From: Lachnospiraceae bacterium
Lineage (GTDB): Bacteria; Bacillota; Clostridia; Lachnospirales; Lachnospiraceae
Assembly: GCA_021201665.1 (NCBI GenBank)
Contig: JAJQEO010000046.1
Location: forward strand, 37,439 to 101,438
Reading direction: 5' to 3'
Length of the DNA: 64,000 nucleotides
Positions within the stretch are counted from its first letter, which is position 1; the number at the start of each line of letters is the position of its first letter. Position numbers and translations under genes: made by a program. Positions 18,535-27,001 of the stretch are shown here, piece after piece. Below the pieces are notes generated by a model. It made no database searches, was not told the origin of the DNA, and saw only the letters and a program-made list of their open reading frames with translations.

Positions 18535-18578
18535 CCGTCCCTCCTCGTCATTCTAACGCTCATTCTGTAGTTCTTTGA

Positions 18579-19403
<825 letters not shown>

Positions 19404-20720
19404 TCATCCTTCTTTCTTATACTTTGAATGGTCCAGCCAGGCATCCAGTGCGCTGCCTGTCATGTTGAACGCATCCATCGATTCTACCGGGAACATGCTG
19501 CCCGTATTGGGAAGCTTCACCCAGCACACCTCTTTTTTCACCAGCGGCTGCAGATCGCCATCCGCAAATATCATACGGACGGACGCCGCGCTGGCCTGTC
19601 CGGCAAAGTCGTCCTCCCCGGTCAGCTTCCGGTCGCCGGCCTCCATATACGCCCTGTCCATGTCATAAAAGCTGAGCACCCGGATGTTTTTTTCTCCGCG
19701 GCGAAGCAATTCCCGGCGAATGGCGTTTGCCGTAAACTGTTCCCCGACAATCAGGATTTCCGGCCCGGTATCCAGCCCATTTTCTTTCACCTGGGTGTCA
19801 TCCGGACTCCCGGCAAAGGTTTCCAGGCCAGCTTCTTTTAACCTGATCTTCAGGTTTTCCACGCAAGCCGCGCCGAACGGCGCTCCTGCCAGATAAGGGA
19901 TCCCAAATTCACTTTCCATATACCTGGCCAGGCGCAGGCCGGATTCATTTACCACCAGGTTCAGTGCTGCGGCGGACGCCATCTTCAGATTTTCTGTCGT
20001 CTCCTTCCATCCCCAGCGGGAGAGGATCTGAAATCCTTCCTGCAAAAGGAGCGTTTCCAGGTCAGTAAAGGATTCCTTTGCCCAGTCAATCGTATTGGCT
20101 CCAAGAATATTCAGTGAGCCGGGGATCGTCTGACGCGGCGAGAGCAAAAGCCGCCCCATCGCCTCCAGGGTACAGCCGATCCCATACAGGTAATCCTTTT
20201 CGCCTTCAATCTTCACATGTGCCGCAGGAAGTCCGCCCTGCGCGGAATCGTCCCCTTGCCGCGCGATGGACGAGCCTTGCGAAATTTTCTCAGCCGCGTA
20301 CTCCAGATCCGAGCCGATCATAGACGCGGAAGGCCCATAAGCAAGCAGGACAAAGTTCGGGGAGAGCTGTTTTGCGCCCTTTTCATACGCAAGCATCACT
20401 TTCTTTTCCGTGCCGGTAATGATATCCTCATTGCGGATGTCCGAGTTGAGGACACGCATTCCGGGGATGATCCCGCCGAAGCCGCCACGGCCGCCTCCGT
20501 GTCCATGCCCATGCCCATAACGGCCGTCCATCCCCGGGCGTCCGCCCCGATCCGGCCTGCCATCCATCCCCGGCCGGCCGTGTCCGTCACGACCGAAGCG
20601 GAGCGGTTTATAGGTGCTCGAATCATCAATCAGCCCCAATCCTTCTGTCTCATTCATCACTGCCTCGAATCCCATCAGATCCGAAAAGCAGGGAGGCAAT
20701 ACTTTCCATAATCGTTTCAT
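19404..20720 (-). CDS. Nitrogenase component-1-like protein (NifD/NifK superfamily) with His/Gly/Arg insertion and lost ligands
   Basis: 438 residues. The start MKRLWKVLPPCFSD keeps one cluster-type Cys (Cys11). Where the superfamily has its 'HGP-GC' segment, residues 44-83 are instead a low-complexity insertion rich in Gly, Arg, Asp and His (three GMDGR/GRPD-like units and HGHGH). Then ITGTEKKVMLAYEKGAK and FVLLAYGPSASMIGSDLE correspond to the 'GTEKK...TCVSELIGDD' region, but the cysteine is replaced. The second half (SLNILGANTIDWAKESF..., ASAAALNLVVNESGLRLARY, FGIPYLAGAPFG) is an ordinary oxidoreductase fold; the position of the FeMo-co Cys of NifD is Asn. So a metal-cluster site can only form with the partner subunit or is reduced. 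It is not a nitrogenase. Confidence 0.85.
   Translation of the reverse strand: MKRLWKVLPPCFSDLMGFEAVMNETEGLGLIDDSSTYKPLRFGRDGHGRPGMDGRPDRGGRPGMDGRYGHGHGHGGGRGGFGGIIPGMRVLNSDIRNEDIITGTEKKVMLAYEKGAKQLSPNFVLLAYGPSASMIGSDLEYAAEKISQGSSIARQGDDSAQGGLPAAHVKIEGEKDYLYGIGCTLEAMGRLLLSPRQTIPGSLNILGANTIDWAKESFTDLETLLLQEGFQILSRWGWKETTENLKMASAAALNLVVNESGLRLARYMESEFGIPYLAGAPFGAACVENLKIRLKEAGLETFAGSPDDTQVKENGLDTGPEILIVGEQFTANAIRRELLRRGEKNIRVLSFYDMDRAYMEAGDRKLTGEDDFAGQASAASVRMIFADGDLQPLVKKEVCWVKLPNTGSMFPVESMDAFNMTGSALDAWLDHSKYKKEG
20472..20591 (-). repeat. Coding repeat: Gly/Arg/Asp/His-rich insertion of the component-1-like gene
   Basis: This stretch encodes residues 44-83. Units GRPGMDGR and GRPDRGGRPGMDGR are near-direct repeats, ending in GRYGHGHGHGGG. 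It replaces a normally conserved ligand-bearing segment; the histidines could bind metal. Confidence 0.7.
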
Positions 20721-20760
20721 ATAACAGACATCTTCCTTTCTTTAAATCAAAACTTTCATT

Positions 20761-20871
20761 TTAAAATTTCCATTTAGAACTTTCATTCATAAACGGAACC
20801 ATTCCTAAAAGCAGGCCGCCGATCGCTGCTGCAATCGCGGAAAAAAATCGAGAAATGAAACTGCTATTCAT
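20761..20871 (-). CDS. 36-residue single-pass membrane microprotein inside the nitrogenase-like operon
   Basis: ATG 20869-20871 overlaps the stop region of the upstream gene (ATGAATAG), with a GGGG ribosome-site core four bases before it; TAA is at 20761-20763. The product reads MNSSFISRFFSAIAAAIGGL then LLGMVPFMNESSKWKF: one hydrophobic helix of about 20 residues with a GG motif and a short charged tail. It fills most of the 143-bp gap between the two component-1-like genes. Coupled start, correct strand and a clean transmembrane profile support it; no homologue is known to me. It could anchor the complex to the membrane. Confidence 0.55.
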   Translation of the reverse strand: MNSSFISRFFSAIAAAIGGLLLGMVPFMNESSKWKF

Positions 20872-21283
20872 GATCCCCGAATTCCAGGTGTGCGTCCTCG
20901 AATATGCTAAGATCAATGTCATATTCCTGCTTTACCCGCGCCTTCAGCAGCTCTCCATCCGTTGATAAAATGACCCACTGACAGCCGCAGGCGATGACAA
21001 ACTGCTTTGTCCCGTACTCCCGGGACAGCTCCGCCAGTGCGTCGACAATCTGATTCAGGTAACGCCCGCTGGAAAAGTCGCTCATCGACGGGCAAAGCAG
21101 CGCCGCCCTTCCCTCCCGCATCAGCGACCCGATTCCCCGGTATGGCTTATGGCGCAGACAATTCACAGAGCCGACAAAAAGCAGCATTCCCTTCGCCGAC
21201 AATTCTTCAAGCAGGTTGTCCCCTTTTCTTCCGGGGCGCGGCATACGCCCCGCTTCCATCGTTCTATTATTTTCCCAGTTCAT
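20864..21283 (-). CDS. Small component-1-like protein: N-terminal cluster-binding segment only
   Basis: 139 residues. After a basic N-terminal stretch comes LLFVGSVNCLRHKPYRGIGS (Cys42), AALLCPSMSDFSSGRYLNQI (Cys64), DALAELSREYGTKQFVIACG (Cys99) and CQWVILSTDGELLKARVKQE (Cys101). The spacing and the pattern 'hydrophobic strand - Cys - G/S-D' resemble the first Rossmann-like segment of NifD/NifK proteins, whose three cysteines hold the P-cluster. The rest of a 400-500-residue subunit is absent, and there is no sign of decay: the gene has a perfect GGAGGAA site and couples into the next frame. I infer it complements the 438-residue protein, which lacks these cysteines. The assignment rests on pattern reading only. 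Confidence 0.6.
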   Translation of the reverse strand: MNWENNRTMEAGRMPRPGRKGDNLLEELSAKGMLLFVGSVNCLRHKPYRGIGSLMREGRAALLCPSMSDFSSGRYLNQIVDALAELSREYGTKQFVIACGCQWVILSTDGELLKARVKQEYDIDLSIFEDAHLEFGDHE

Positions 21284-21397
21284 TCATTTCCTCCACATAT
21301 AATTCATGTATATTCATACCCTCCGTGCGGGTACGAACGCAGGCTGCGCCAATCGCGCAGCAATTTTTAATGCGCAGCACAAAACCACACGCATTAT

Positions 21398-21443
21398 TTA
21401 ATTCACATGAGTTAATCATATTTGTTAATTATATATTTGTCAA
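21398..21443 (-). promoter_or_regulatory. Sigma-A promoter with overlapping inverted repeat (probable MarR operator)
   Basis: On the minus strand: TTGACA (21443-21438), exactly 17 bp, TATGAT (21420-21415). An 18-bp imperfect palindrome TTAACTCATGTGAATTAA (21415-21398, 7 of 9 pairs) starts at the last -10 base and covers the start site. That is the usual place for a MarR repressor site. The leader to the first gene is about 125 nt. Confidence 0.8.
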
Positions 21444-21934
21444 GAAAAAAATGACCCTCCGCACTTTTCATCTCTGGAAAAGTACGGCAGGTCACCTTCT
21501 CTCTTCGCGCCAAAATGTACTATGTCCGCCCCCGCTTACGGGTATGGAAGAAAGCTGTACCAATTGCGATGTAGCTTTTCATTGTACGGCTCTTCATTGC
21601 GCGACTTTCCTTATTATACGATTATATTCTGCCTTTCTGCGAAAGGCACCGATGGGGTTATGAAACCGCAAGTTTGTGTTCCCCTCTATGCTTTCGCTCT
21701 TTCTCGTGTTACACTCCTCCTGTAGGTTACTGATACACTACAGAACCCGCGGAGGTGAGTGGTGGGGCTGTATAGCGGCAACCCCGCATATTTATATGGT
21801 GTCGGTCATCTGTTAAGGTATCAATGAATGGCGCAAACCCGTAGCCCGTAAACTTATCTCTTCTGAAGTTGACTCGATTTCGCCAGATGACCAGTCCCTG
21901 TCAGTCCTACAAAATTTGCTGTAGGAGGAACCCA
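21444..21934. other. Non-coding interval, including the presumptive left end of IS110 and a candidate bridge RNA
   Basis: No gene is supported in 490 bp. The part next to the transposase (about 21720-21934) is GC-balanced and forms hairpins, for example gggg-ctgtatagcggcaa-cccc near 21774-21796. IS110 elements carry a structured bridge RNA in the non-coding DNA before the transposase, with unpaired loops that match target and donor. Position and hairpins fit, but the exact RNA ends and guide loops cannot be read without relatives. Confidence 0.35.
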
Positions 21935-22808
21935 ATGTTTAAAATCTTTCGCAAAAATTGTTGTGGCCTTGATGTCCACAAAACCTGGATCTTTGCCTGC
22001 ATCGGTATTACTGATCCCAGCGGACGCACAGTCTACTATCAAAAACGCTTTTCGTCTTTTTCTAAAGACCTGCGTGATCTGGCTGCCTGGCTCCGAATAT
22101 CACTGTGACGAAGTCTGTATAGAATCTACCGGCAAATACTGGATCCCCGTATTCAACATCCTTGAGGAAACTTGCACAGTCACTCTTGCTCATCCGAAAT
22201 ATACCAAGCCTCAGAAGGGCAACAAGACCGACCGCAAGGACGCCAAATGGATTTGTGATCTGTTCATGTGCGACATGATCAAGCCAAGTTTTATCCCGTC
22301 ACCGGAAATCCGCCACCTGCGCGACCTTATACGCTACCGTACCAAGCTGACCAATATACTCTCAGGGGAGAAAAACCGTGCCCTGAACTGCCTGACCGTT
22401 TCCAACCTGAAGCTCGATGATGTCTTCAGTGATGTCTTTGGAAAGTCTGCCCGTTCAATCACCATCCACATGCTTGAGCATCCTGGTGTGAAATTCGATG
22501 TTGCTCCTTTTGTCGACAGGCGTTGCAAAACGCCGATTGAAGAAATCCAGGCAGCTGTGGATGGGGCAATTTCCCCTGAGCAGGCAGTCAAGCTGCGCGA
22601 ATGTCTCGCACACATTGACGAGCTTAACGCCCACAAAGAGAAAATCGAGCAGGAAATTTATTCCCTCGCCGAACCTTTTTCCGATGCCCTGGCTCTCTTG
22701 CGCACCGTACCCGGACTAAATTCCAGCAAGATGACCGCTATCGCCATTCTCTCCGAGATTGGTCCCGACATGTCGGTGTTTCCGTCATCAAAGAATCTTC
22801 ACTTTTAA
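21935..22808 (+). pseudogene. IS110-family transposase, frameshifted and 3'-truncated
   Basis: The start MFKIFRKNCCGLDVHKTWIF (ATG 21935, GTAGGAGGA site) is the DEDD RuvC-like beginning of IS110 transposases. After LRDLAAWL at about 22090 the frame shifts by one, and the next frame continues with HCDEVCIESTGKYW, KTDRKDAKWICDLFMCDMIK and PGLNSSKMTAIAILSEIG. The product stops at MSVFPSSKNLHF, where relatives continue for about 130 residues with the Tnp_20 domain and its catalytic Ser. So the copy is inactive twice over. Confidence 0.9.
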
Positions 22809-22842
22809 TATGATTCACATGGATCATCGTGGTTATACAAAA

Positions 22843-22898
22843 AGCATAGAATAAATCAGGCAAAATATCTGGATAAACAGAAGCTTCTATGCTAGAAT
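22843..22898 (+). promoter_or_regulatory. Inverted repeat and -10 before the HipA-like kinase gene
   Basis: Perfect 9-bp arms AGCATAGAA (22843-22851) and TTCTATGCT (22885-22893) are spaced by 33 bp; the second arm touches a -10-like TAGAAT (22893-22898). The -35 is weak. The arrangement suggests an operator, but neither downstream protein has an obvious DNA-binding domain. Confidence 0.4.
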
Positions 22899-22950
22899 AA
22901 AGCGATACATTCGAAGAAACATTTATGTCTGAGCAGGGGAGTTTTTAGAA

Positions 22951-23784
22951 ATGTGCGATATTCTATTTGATCTTCAGGATATGAGATGGCTGGATTGGGC
23001 AGTCAGAAAAATATCACCCGGAACACCAGGCTGCTTTTTAAAAGCCTATGAAGAGAATGATGGCAAAAGAGTTTATTATAAGCTTTCAAACTATGACAGC
23101 TATCGGGGCGTATTCGGACATGAATGCGTCAACGAATTAATTGTCAGCCGCACAATGGACATTCTTGGAATTCCTCATGTGCCATACCGGTTAATCCACG
23201 CCAGAATCACTGTGGATGGGAAAGAAATAGAAACATGGATATCTGCCTCAGACAATTTTCGCCGTGAAAATGAGGAAAAACTCGCGTATGACCTGTTTTA
23301 CGATCTGCAAAAAAAGGAAACGGAATCCCCTTTGGATTTTGCAATCAGAAATGGATGGGAATTATCGATTTATCAAATGTTTGTAATTGATTATCTGGTT
23401 GCTAACCGGGACCGTCATGGGAGCAATTTAGAAATCCTTCGGAATCAGGAGGATGGAACAATCCGTCTGGCGCCATTGTTTGATCAGGGTGTCTCCCTGC
23501 TGTTTTCAACATATGGAGACGAAAAACTGATCGAAAACACAGATGTTATGCGGGAGTTCGCTGTTAACAATTATATTGGTTCCAGGTCTCTGGAATATAA
23601 TCTGTCTTTAATACCAGAACAGTTTGACTTGAAATTAAATTCTTTAAGAAAAGCAAACAGAGAATTTATATTAGGCGGTACAGAAGAAATCCTAAGTGAG
23701 AATCACCGGAATAAAGTATGGGAAATGATCTGGAAGAGGTGGTGCTATTTTGAATCGATACGCAATAAAAAAGAATCATTGTGA
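22951..23784 (+). CDS. HipA-like (CtkA-type) protein kinase
   Basis: 277 residues. Kinase-like elements: YYKLSNYDS (Lys of the ATP site), GHECVNELIVSRTMDILGIP (helix C-type Glu), the catalytic loop DYLVANRDRHGSNLEIL, where D-x4-DRHxxN matches HipA/CtkA catalytic loops, and APLFDQGVSLL as the metal-binding DFG equivalent. All catalytic residues seem present. It lacks the N-terminal HipA subdomain. AGGGGAG precedes ATG by nine bases. The next gene overlaps it by 35 bp, suggesting a two-component module. In HipA systems the kinase is a toxin; here the role is unproven. Confidence 0.75.
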   Translation: MCDILFDLQDMRWLDWAVRKISPGTPGCFLKAYEENDGKRVYYKLSNYDSYRGVFGHECVNELIVSRTMDILGIPHVPYRLIHARITVDGKEIETWISASDNFRRENEEKLAYDLFYDLQKKETESPLDFAIRNGWELSIYQMFVIDYLVANRDRHGSNLEILRNQEDGTIRLAPLFDQGVSLLFSTYGDEKLIENTDVMREFAVNNYIGSRSLEYNLSLIPEQFDLKLNSLRKANREFILGGTEEILSENHRNKVWEMIWKRWCYFESIRNKKESL

Positions 23785-24085
23785 CAAAACAGTCGCTATT
23801 TTGACATATGATGAAAAGAGCAGAAAATACACGATTGATATCCCTGAAGATATTACGGAAAAGGAATCTCCGTTTATGTTATCTTTATTTGTAAAAAAGG
23901 GAATCCGGCATGTGAGTCCCGATTGGAGTGAGAAATGGGTCCAGAGCAGGGTCATCCCTGCCAGCAGGCAAAATATCGGGGAGATCCTTCGGGTGAACGG
24001 GATGAATCAGTATGACGAGCATCAATTATTGATAAAAAATGAGGGACGAAGCTGTCAGGATGAATTTTATATAGAGCGCGTTTAA
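23750..24085 (+). CDS. Small partner protein of the HipA-like kinase
   Basis: 111 residues from a TTG start (23750-23752) with GAGGTGG seven bases upstream, inside the end of the kinase gene. It begins VAILTYDEKSRKYTIDIPED and contains WVQSRVIPASRQNIGEIL and YDEHQLLIKNEGRSCQDEF. The beta-rich start and 'IP-x2-RQNI-x2-IL-x-NG' stretch recall the small N-terminal HipA subdomain that in split systems is a separate gene, but I cannot confirm this. There is no helix-turn-helix. The tight overlap points to co-translation and a stoichiometric complex. Confidence 0.65.
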   Translation: MNRYAIKKNHCDKTVAILTYDEKSRKYTIDIPEDITEKESPFMLSLFVKKGIRHVSPDWSEKWVQSRVIPASRQNIGEILRVNGMNQYDEHQLLIKNEGRSCQDEFYIERV

Positions 24086-24096
24086 AAACGCGCTCT
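24073..24096 (+). terminator. Terminator of the kinase module
   Basis: Arms AGAGCGCGTTT / AACGCGCTCT with a 3-nt loop overlap the stop codon and are followed by ttc. A compact GC-rich stem with no other explanation. Confidence 0.75.
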
Positions 24097-24118
24097 TTCA
24101 TGTCATGAAACCGTCTTT

Positions 24119-24262
24119 TCATTTCCGAGAAGCAGAGATTTCATTTTCTTTATAAATCTTCATTCCCTGAATCATCTGTTTCCATTTTGGGTCTGCGGGG
24201 TTGTCCCCGTCGGACTCGTTGCAGATGAAAAAAATGCCTCCGTCCCGCAGACCCTTATGACG
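24119..24262 (-). pseudogene. C-terminal gene fragment of unknown family
   Basis: Minus-strand reading gives RHKGLRDGGIFFICNESDGD, NPADPKWKQMIQGMKIYKEN and EISASRK-stop, coding-like in codon use and composition but without a start; it abuts the repeat at 24265-24305. I do not recognise the family. Confidence 0.35.
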
Positions 24263-24308
24263 TGGGCGAAGCCACTAATTTCCTTACGCGGCCGTGCGCA
24301 TAAAAAAA

Positions 24309-24339
24309 ATCAGGCATTCGCAAAAAGCCAATGCCTGAT
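24309..24339 (-). terminator. Terminator of the RbsC-type operon
   Basis: Arms ATCAGGCATT / AATGCCTGAT (24309-24318 and 24330-24339) with an 11-nt loop are followed on the minus strand by a run of eight T. It stands 25 bp past the permease stop. Next to it lies the ttccttacgcggccgtgcgc motif also found near 44133-44327. Confidence 0.88.
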
Positions 24340-24364
24340 CCTTTCAATTCTGCAATTTTTCAGT

Positions 24365-25348
24365 TTAAGCCGCCCGGTCTTCTTTCCTCTTATTCGAGGC
24401 GACCGCTCTCCTCTTGATCTGGAATGCGTCGAACCACATCACGGCCAGCATGATCGAGCCCTTTGCGATGTACTGATAATACGTATTCAGTCCGGCCAGC
24501 TGCATGCCGTTTGCGAGAAGACCCATGATCAGAACACCGGCGATACAGTTCGCGATCTTGCCGTCTCCGCCGCGGACGGATACGCCGCCGACCAGGACGC
24601 CGGTCAGGACCGTGATCTCTGTGCCTGCCGCGGTGCCTGCCGCAGCAGCGCCTACACGGGCAGTCAGGATGACAGAACCAATGCCGCAGAACAGGCCTGC
24701 CACACAGCCGATCGCATATTTCATGCGTTTCACATTGATGCCGGCCAGTCTCGCGGCCGCCTCGTTGCCGCCAAGCGCGAACACGTATCGTCCGAAATAG
24801 GTGCGGTCCATAATAAAGCTCATGATTATACCGAATATGATCATGGCGATGGTCGCGTAGGTCAGACTCGGATGAAAAATCGTTCCCTGGCCGATTGCCT
24901 TAAAGCTGGTCGGCAGGTTGGAGATCGTCTTGGAATTTGTGATAACATAGGCAACGCCCTGATATACGGTGCTGAGGCCGATGGATACAAAGATACGGGG
25001 CAGCTGCAGCAGCTGTTCAAGCAGGGTGCCGAGCGCGCCGAATGCCATACTGACGATGATGGTGATGATCACGACCAGCGGGATCGGAAGCCCTGTGTTA
25101 GTCAGCATCAGTGCCGCCAGAACGCCGCAGATACTCATCTGATATCCGACCGCCATATCCAGGCCTCCGGACATCATGATCAGCGCAATTCCGTAGGTAC
25201 AGATGATGATGTACGCATTCTGGTTTAAGATATTCAGCAGATTTTTCACCGTCAGAAAGTTCTGGCTTGTAAAAGTAAATACGACACAAATCACAAGCAG
25301 CAGGACCCAGGCAAGGTTTCTTCTGCAAAAATCAACTACCTTAGACAT
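24365..25348 (-). CDS. Sugar ABC transporter permease, RbsC family
   Basis: 327 residues, almost entirely hydrophobic, with the RbsC landmarks NLLNILNQNAYIIICTYGIA, GGLDMAVGYQMSICG and AALGGNEAAARLAGINVKR (the cytoplasmic coupling loop, read as FALGGNEAAARLAGI). The basic tail FQIKRRAVASNKRKEDRAA is cytoplasmic. It is 3 bp downstream of the ATPase gene, and it is the last gene of the locus before a terminator. It works as a homodimer with the tandem ATPase. Confidence 0.92.
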   Translation of the reverse strand: MSKVVDFCRRNLAWVLLLVICVVFTFTSQNFLTVKNLLNILNQNAYIIICTYGIALIMMSGGLDMAVGYQMSICGVLAALMLTNTGLPIPLVVIITIIVSMAFGALGTLLEQLLQLPRIFVSIGLSTVYQGVAYVITNSKTISNLPTSFKAIGQGTIFHPSLTYATIAMIIFGIIMSFIMDRTYFGRYVFALGGNEAAARLAGINVKRMKYAIGCVAGLFCGIGSVILTARVGAAAAGTAAGTEITVLTGVLVGGVSVRGGDGKIANCIAGVLIMGLLANGMQLAGLNTYYQYIAKGSIMLAVMWFDAFQIKRRAVASNKRKEDRAA

Positions 25349-25351
25349 ATT

Positions 25352-26842
25352 CTATTCCTCCTTCATCCCGGATGCCAGTTCCAGTACGCGATCCTGACTG
25401 AATTCCGGCTTTTTCAGTTCTCCGCTGAGTCTTCCTTCATGAAGCACCAGTATCCGGTCGCTCATGCCGAGCAGCTCTTCCATCTCCGAAGAGATCATCA
25501 GGATGGATTTGCCCTGTTCGACAAGACTGTTCATCAGCTTGTAGATCTCCTGTTTTGCTCCGACATCGATGCCTCTCGTTGGCTCATCGAAAATCAGAAT
25601 ATCATTGTCAGCAGCAAGCACCTTTGCCACGACCACCTTCTGCTGATTACCGCCGGAGAGATTACGCACCTCCTGTTTGACAGAGGGTGTCTTGATCTCC
25701 AGTGTCTTTACAAAGCGGTCTGTCAGCTCATCCAGCTTTTTGAAATTGAGAATGCCCATATGGCTGACCTTTTTCATGCTCATGATCGGGATGTTCCACT
25801 CGATGGTATATTCCAGAAATACGCCTTCCAGTTTTCGGTCCTCAGGGACCAGGCCGACACCCATCTCTACGCCGTCCGCTGCGGAGGCCGCTTTCATCGC
25901 TTTTCCGCCGACCAGAATCTCTCCGCTCTCCGGCTTTACATCCCCGCAGAGCATCTTTGCCAGCTCCGTGCGTCCCGCGCCGACCAGCCCGGCCAGGCCA
26001 AGGATCTCGCCCTTGCGCAGCTCCAGATTGATATGGAAATCTCCGTTTCCGGTCAGGTCCTTTACCTGCAGCACCGGCTCCCCGATCGTTACATTCCGCT
26101 CCGGGAATTTCTCGGTAAGTTCACGGCCGATCATGTATTTGATCAGATCTTTCTTTGTAATGTCCGCTACATTTCTTGTCACCACATACTGCCCGTCCCG
26201 GAACACGGTCACACGGTCGCAGAGTTCAAACAACTCCTCAAGACGGTGGCTGATGTAGATGACCGACACGCCCTTTTCCTTCAGGCGGCGCACAATACGG
26301 AACATATTTTCCACCTCTGCCATCGGGATAGAGGCCGACGGCTCATCCATGATCAGCACCTTACAATTCTTTACAACTGCTTTCGCAATCTCCACGATCT
26401 GCATCTGCGCTGTCGAGAGCATCTGTACCTGGGTAGAAACATCAATCCTGACGCCGAGATCCTCCATGACCTCCTGTGAACGTTTCCGCATCTCTTTGAA
26501 ATCCGGCATAAATGCCCGCTTCCCAACGTGATCGCCGAGGAAAATATTTTCCATGATGCTTAAGGACGGTACCAGATTCAGTTCCTGGTAGACGACGCCG
26601 ATGCCGGCGTTCTTGGCCATCGAAGGGGTCAGCTTTTCATAAGTCTTCCCGGCAATAGTAATGGTTCCGGAATCCGGCGTGATCGCGCCCGATATTGTTT
26701 TGATCACGGTCGATTTTCCGGCGCCGTTCTCTCCGATCAGCGCAAGGATCTCCCCCTCCTCCACATCAAAGGATACATTGTCAAGCGCCACTACACCAGG
26801 ATATGTTTTGGTCACATTTTTTACTTCCAGTACTTTTGCCAT
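25352..26842 (-). CDS. Sugar ABC transporter tandem ATPase, RbsA/MglA family
   Basis: 496 residues, two ABC domains. First: Walker A GENGAGKST, signature-like LSTAQMQIVEIAKAV, Walker B VLIMDEPSA, His in YISHRLEEL. Second: degenerate Walker A GLVGAGRTE, signature LSGGNQQKVVVAKVL, Walker B ILIFDEPTRGIDVG. This asymmetry is normal for RbsA. It lies between the binding protein (160 bp upstream with a stem-loop) and the permease. It powers uptake of a monosaccharide or similar; the precise sugar cannot be read. Confidence 0.93.
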   Translation of the reverse strand: MAKVLEVKNVTKTYPGVVALDNVSFDVEEGEILALIGENGAGKSTVIKTISGAITPDSGTITIAGKTYEKLTPSMAKNAGIGVVYQELNLVPSLSIMENIFLGDHVGKRAFMPDFKEMRKRSQEVMEDLGVRIDVSTQVQMLSTAQMQIVEIAKAVVKNCKVLIMDEPSASIPMAEVENMFRIVRRLKEKGVSVIYISHRLEELFELCDRVTVFRDGQYVVTRNVADITKKDLIKYMIGRELTEKFPERNVTIGEPVLQVKDLTGNGDFHINLELRKGEILGLAGLVGAGRTELAKMLCGDVKPESGEILVGGKAMKAASAADGVEMGVGLVPEDRKLEGVFLEYTIEWNIPIMSMKKVSHMGILNFKKLDELTDRFVKTLEIKTPSVKQEVRNLSGGNQQKVVVAKVLAADNDILIFDEPTRGIDVGAKQEIYKLMNSLVEQGKSILMISSEMEELLGMSDRILVLHEGRLSGELKKPEFSQDRVLELASGMKEE

Positions 26843-26861
26843 AAGATATCCTTTCTGTCGA

Positions 26862-26893
26862 AAAGGACTGCTGCACAGCGCAGCAGCCCTTTC
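26862..26893 (-). promoter_or_regulatory. Intra-operon stem-loop between binding protein and ATPase genes
   Basis: AAAGGaCTGCTGC / GCAGCAGcCCTTT with a 5-nt loop and one mismatch; no T-run. A typical mRNA-stabilising hairpin after a highly expressed binding-protein gene. Confidence 0.65.
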
Positions 26894-27001
26894 CTGTTAC
26901 TCTTTTCGGTTAATAAACAATTTCCAGGATATCAACCAGGCTTCCCGTGAAGCGATTCATACAGCCTGGTTCTCCATATTTCATTTCCTGATCATTTCTC
27001 A

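Noticed and set aside
21007..21663. 218-codon plus-strand frame
   Set aside because: Overlaps the 139-aa component-1-like gene and the operon promoter in antisense; no recognisable motif.
24257..25228. 323-codon plus-strand frame
   Set aside because: Antisense to the RbsC-type permease; composition (His/Gln/Asp-rich) is that of a shadow frame.
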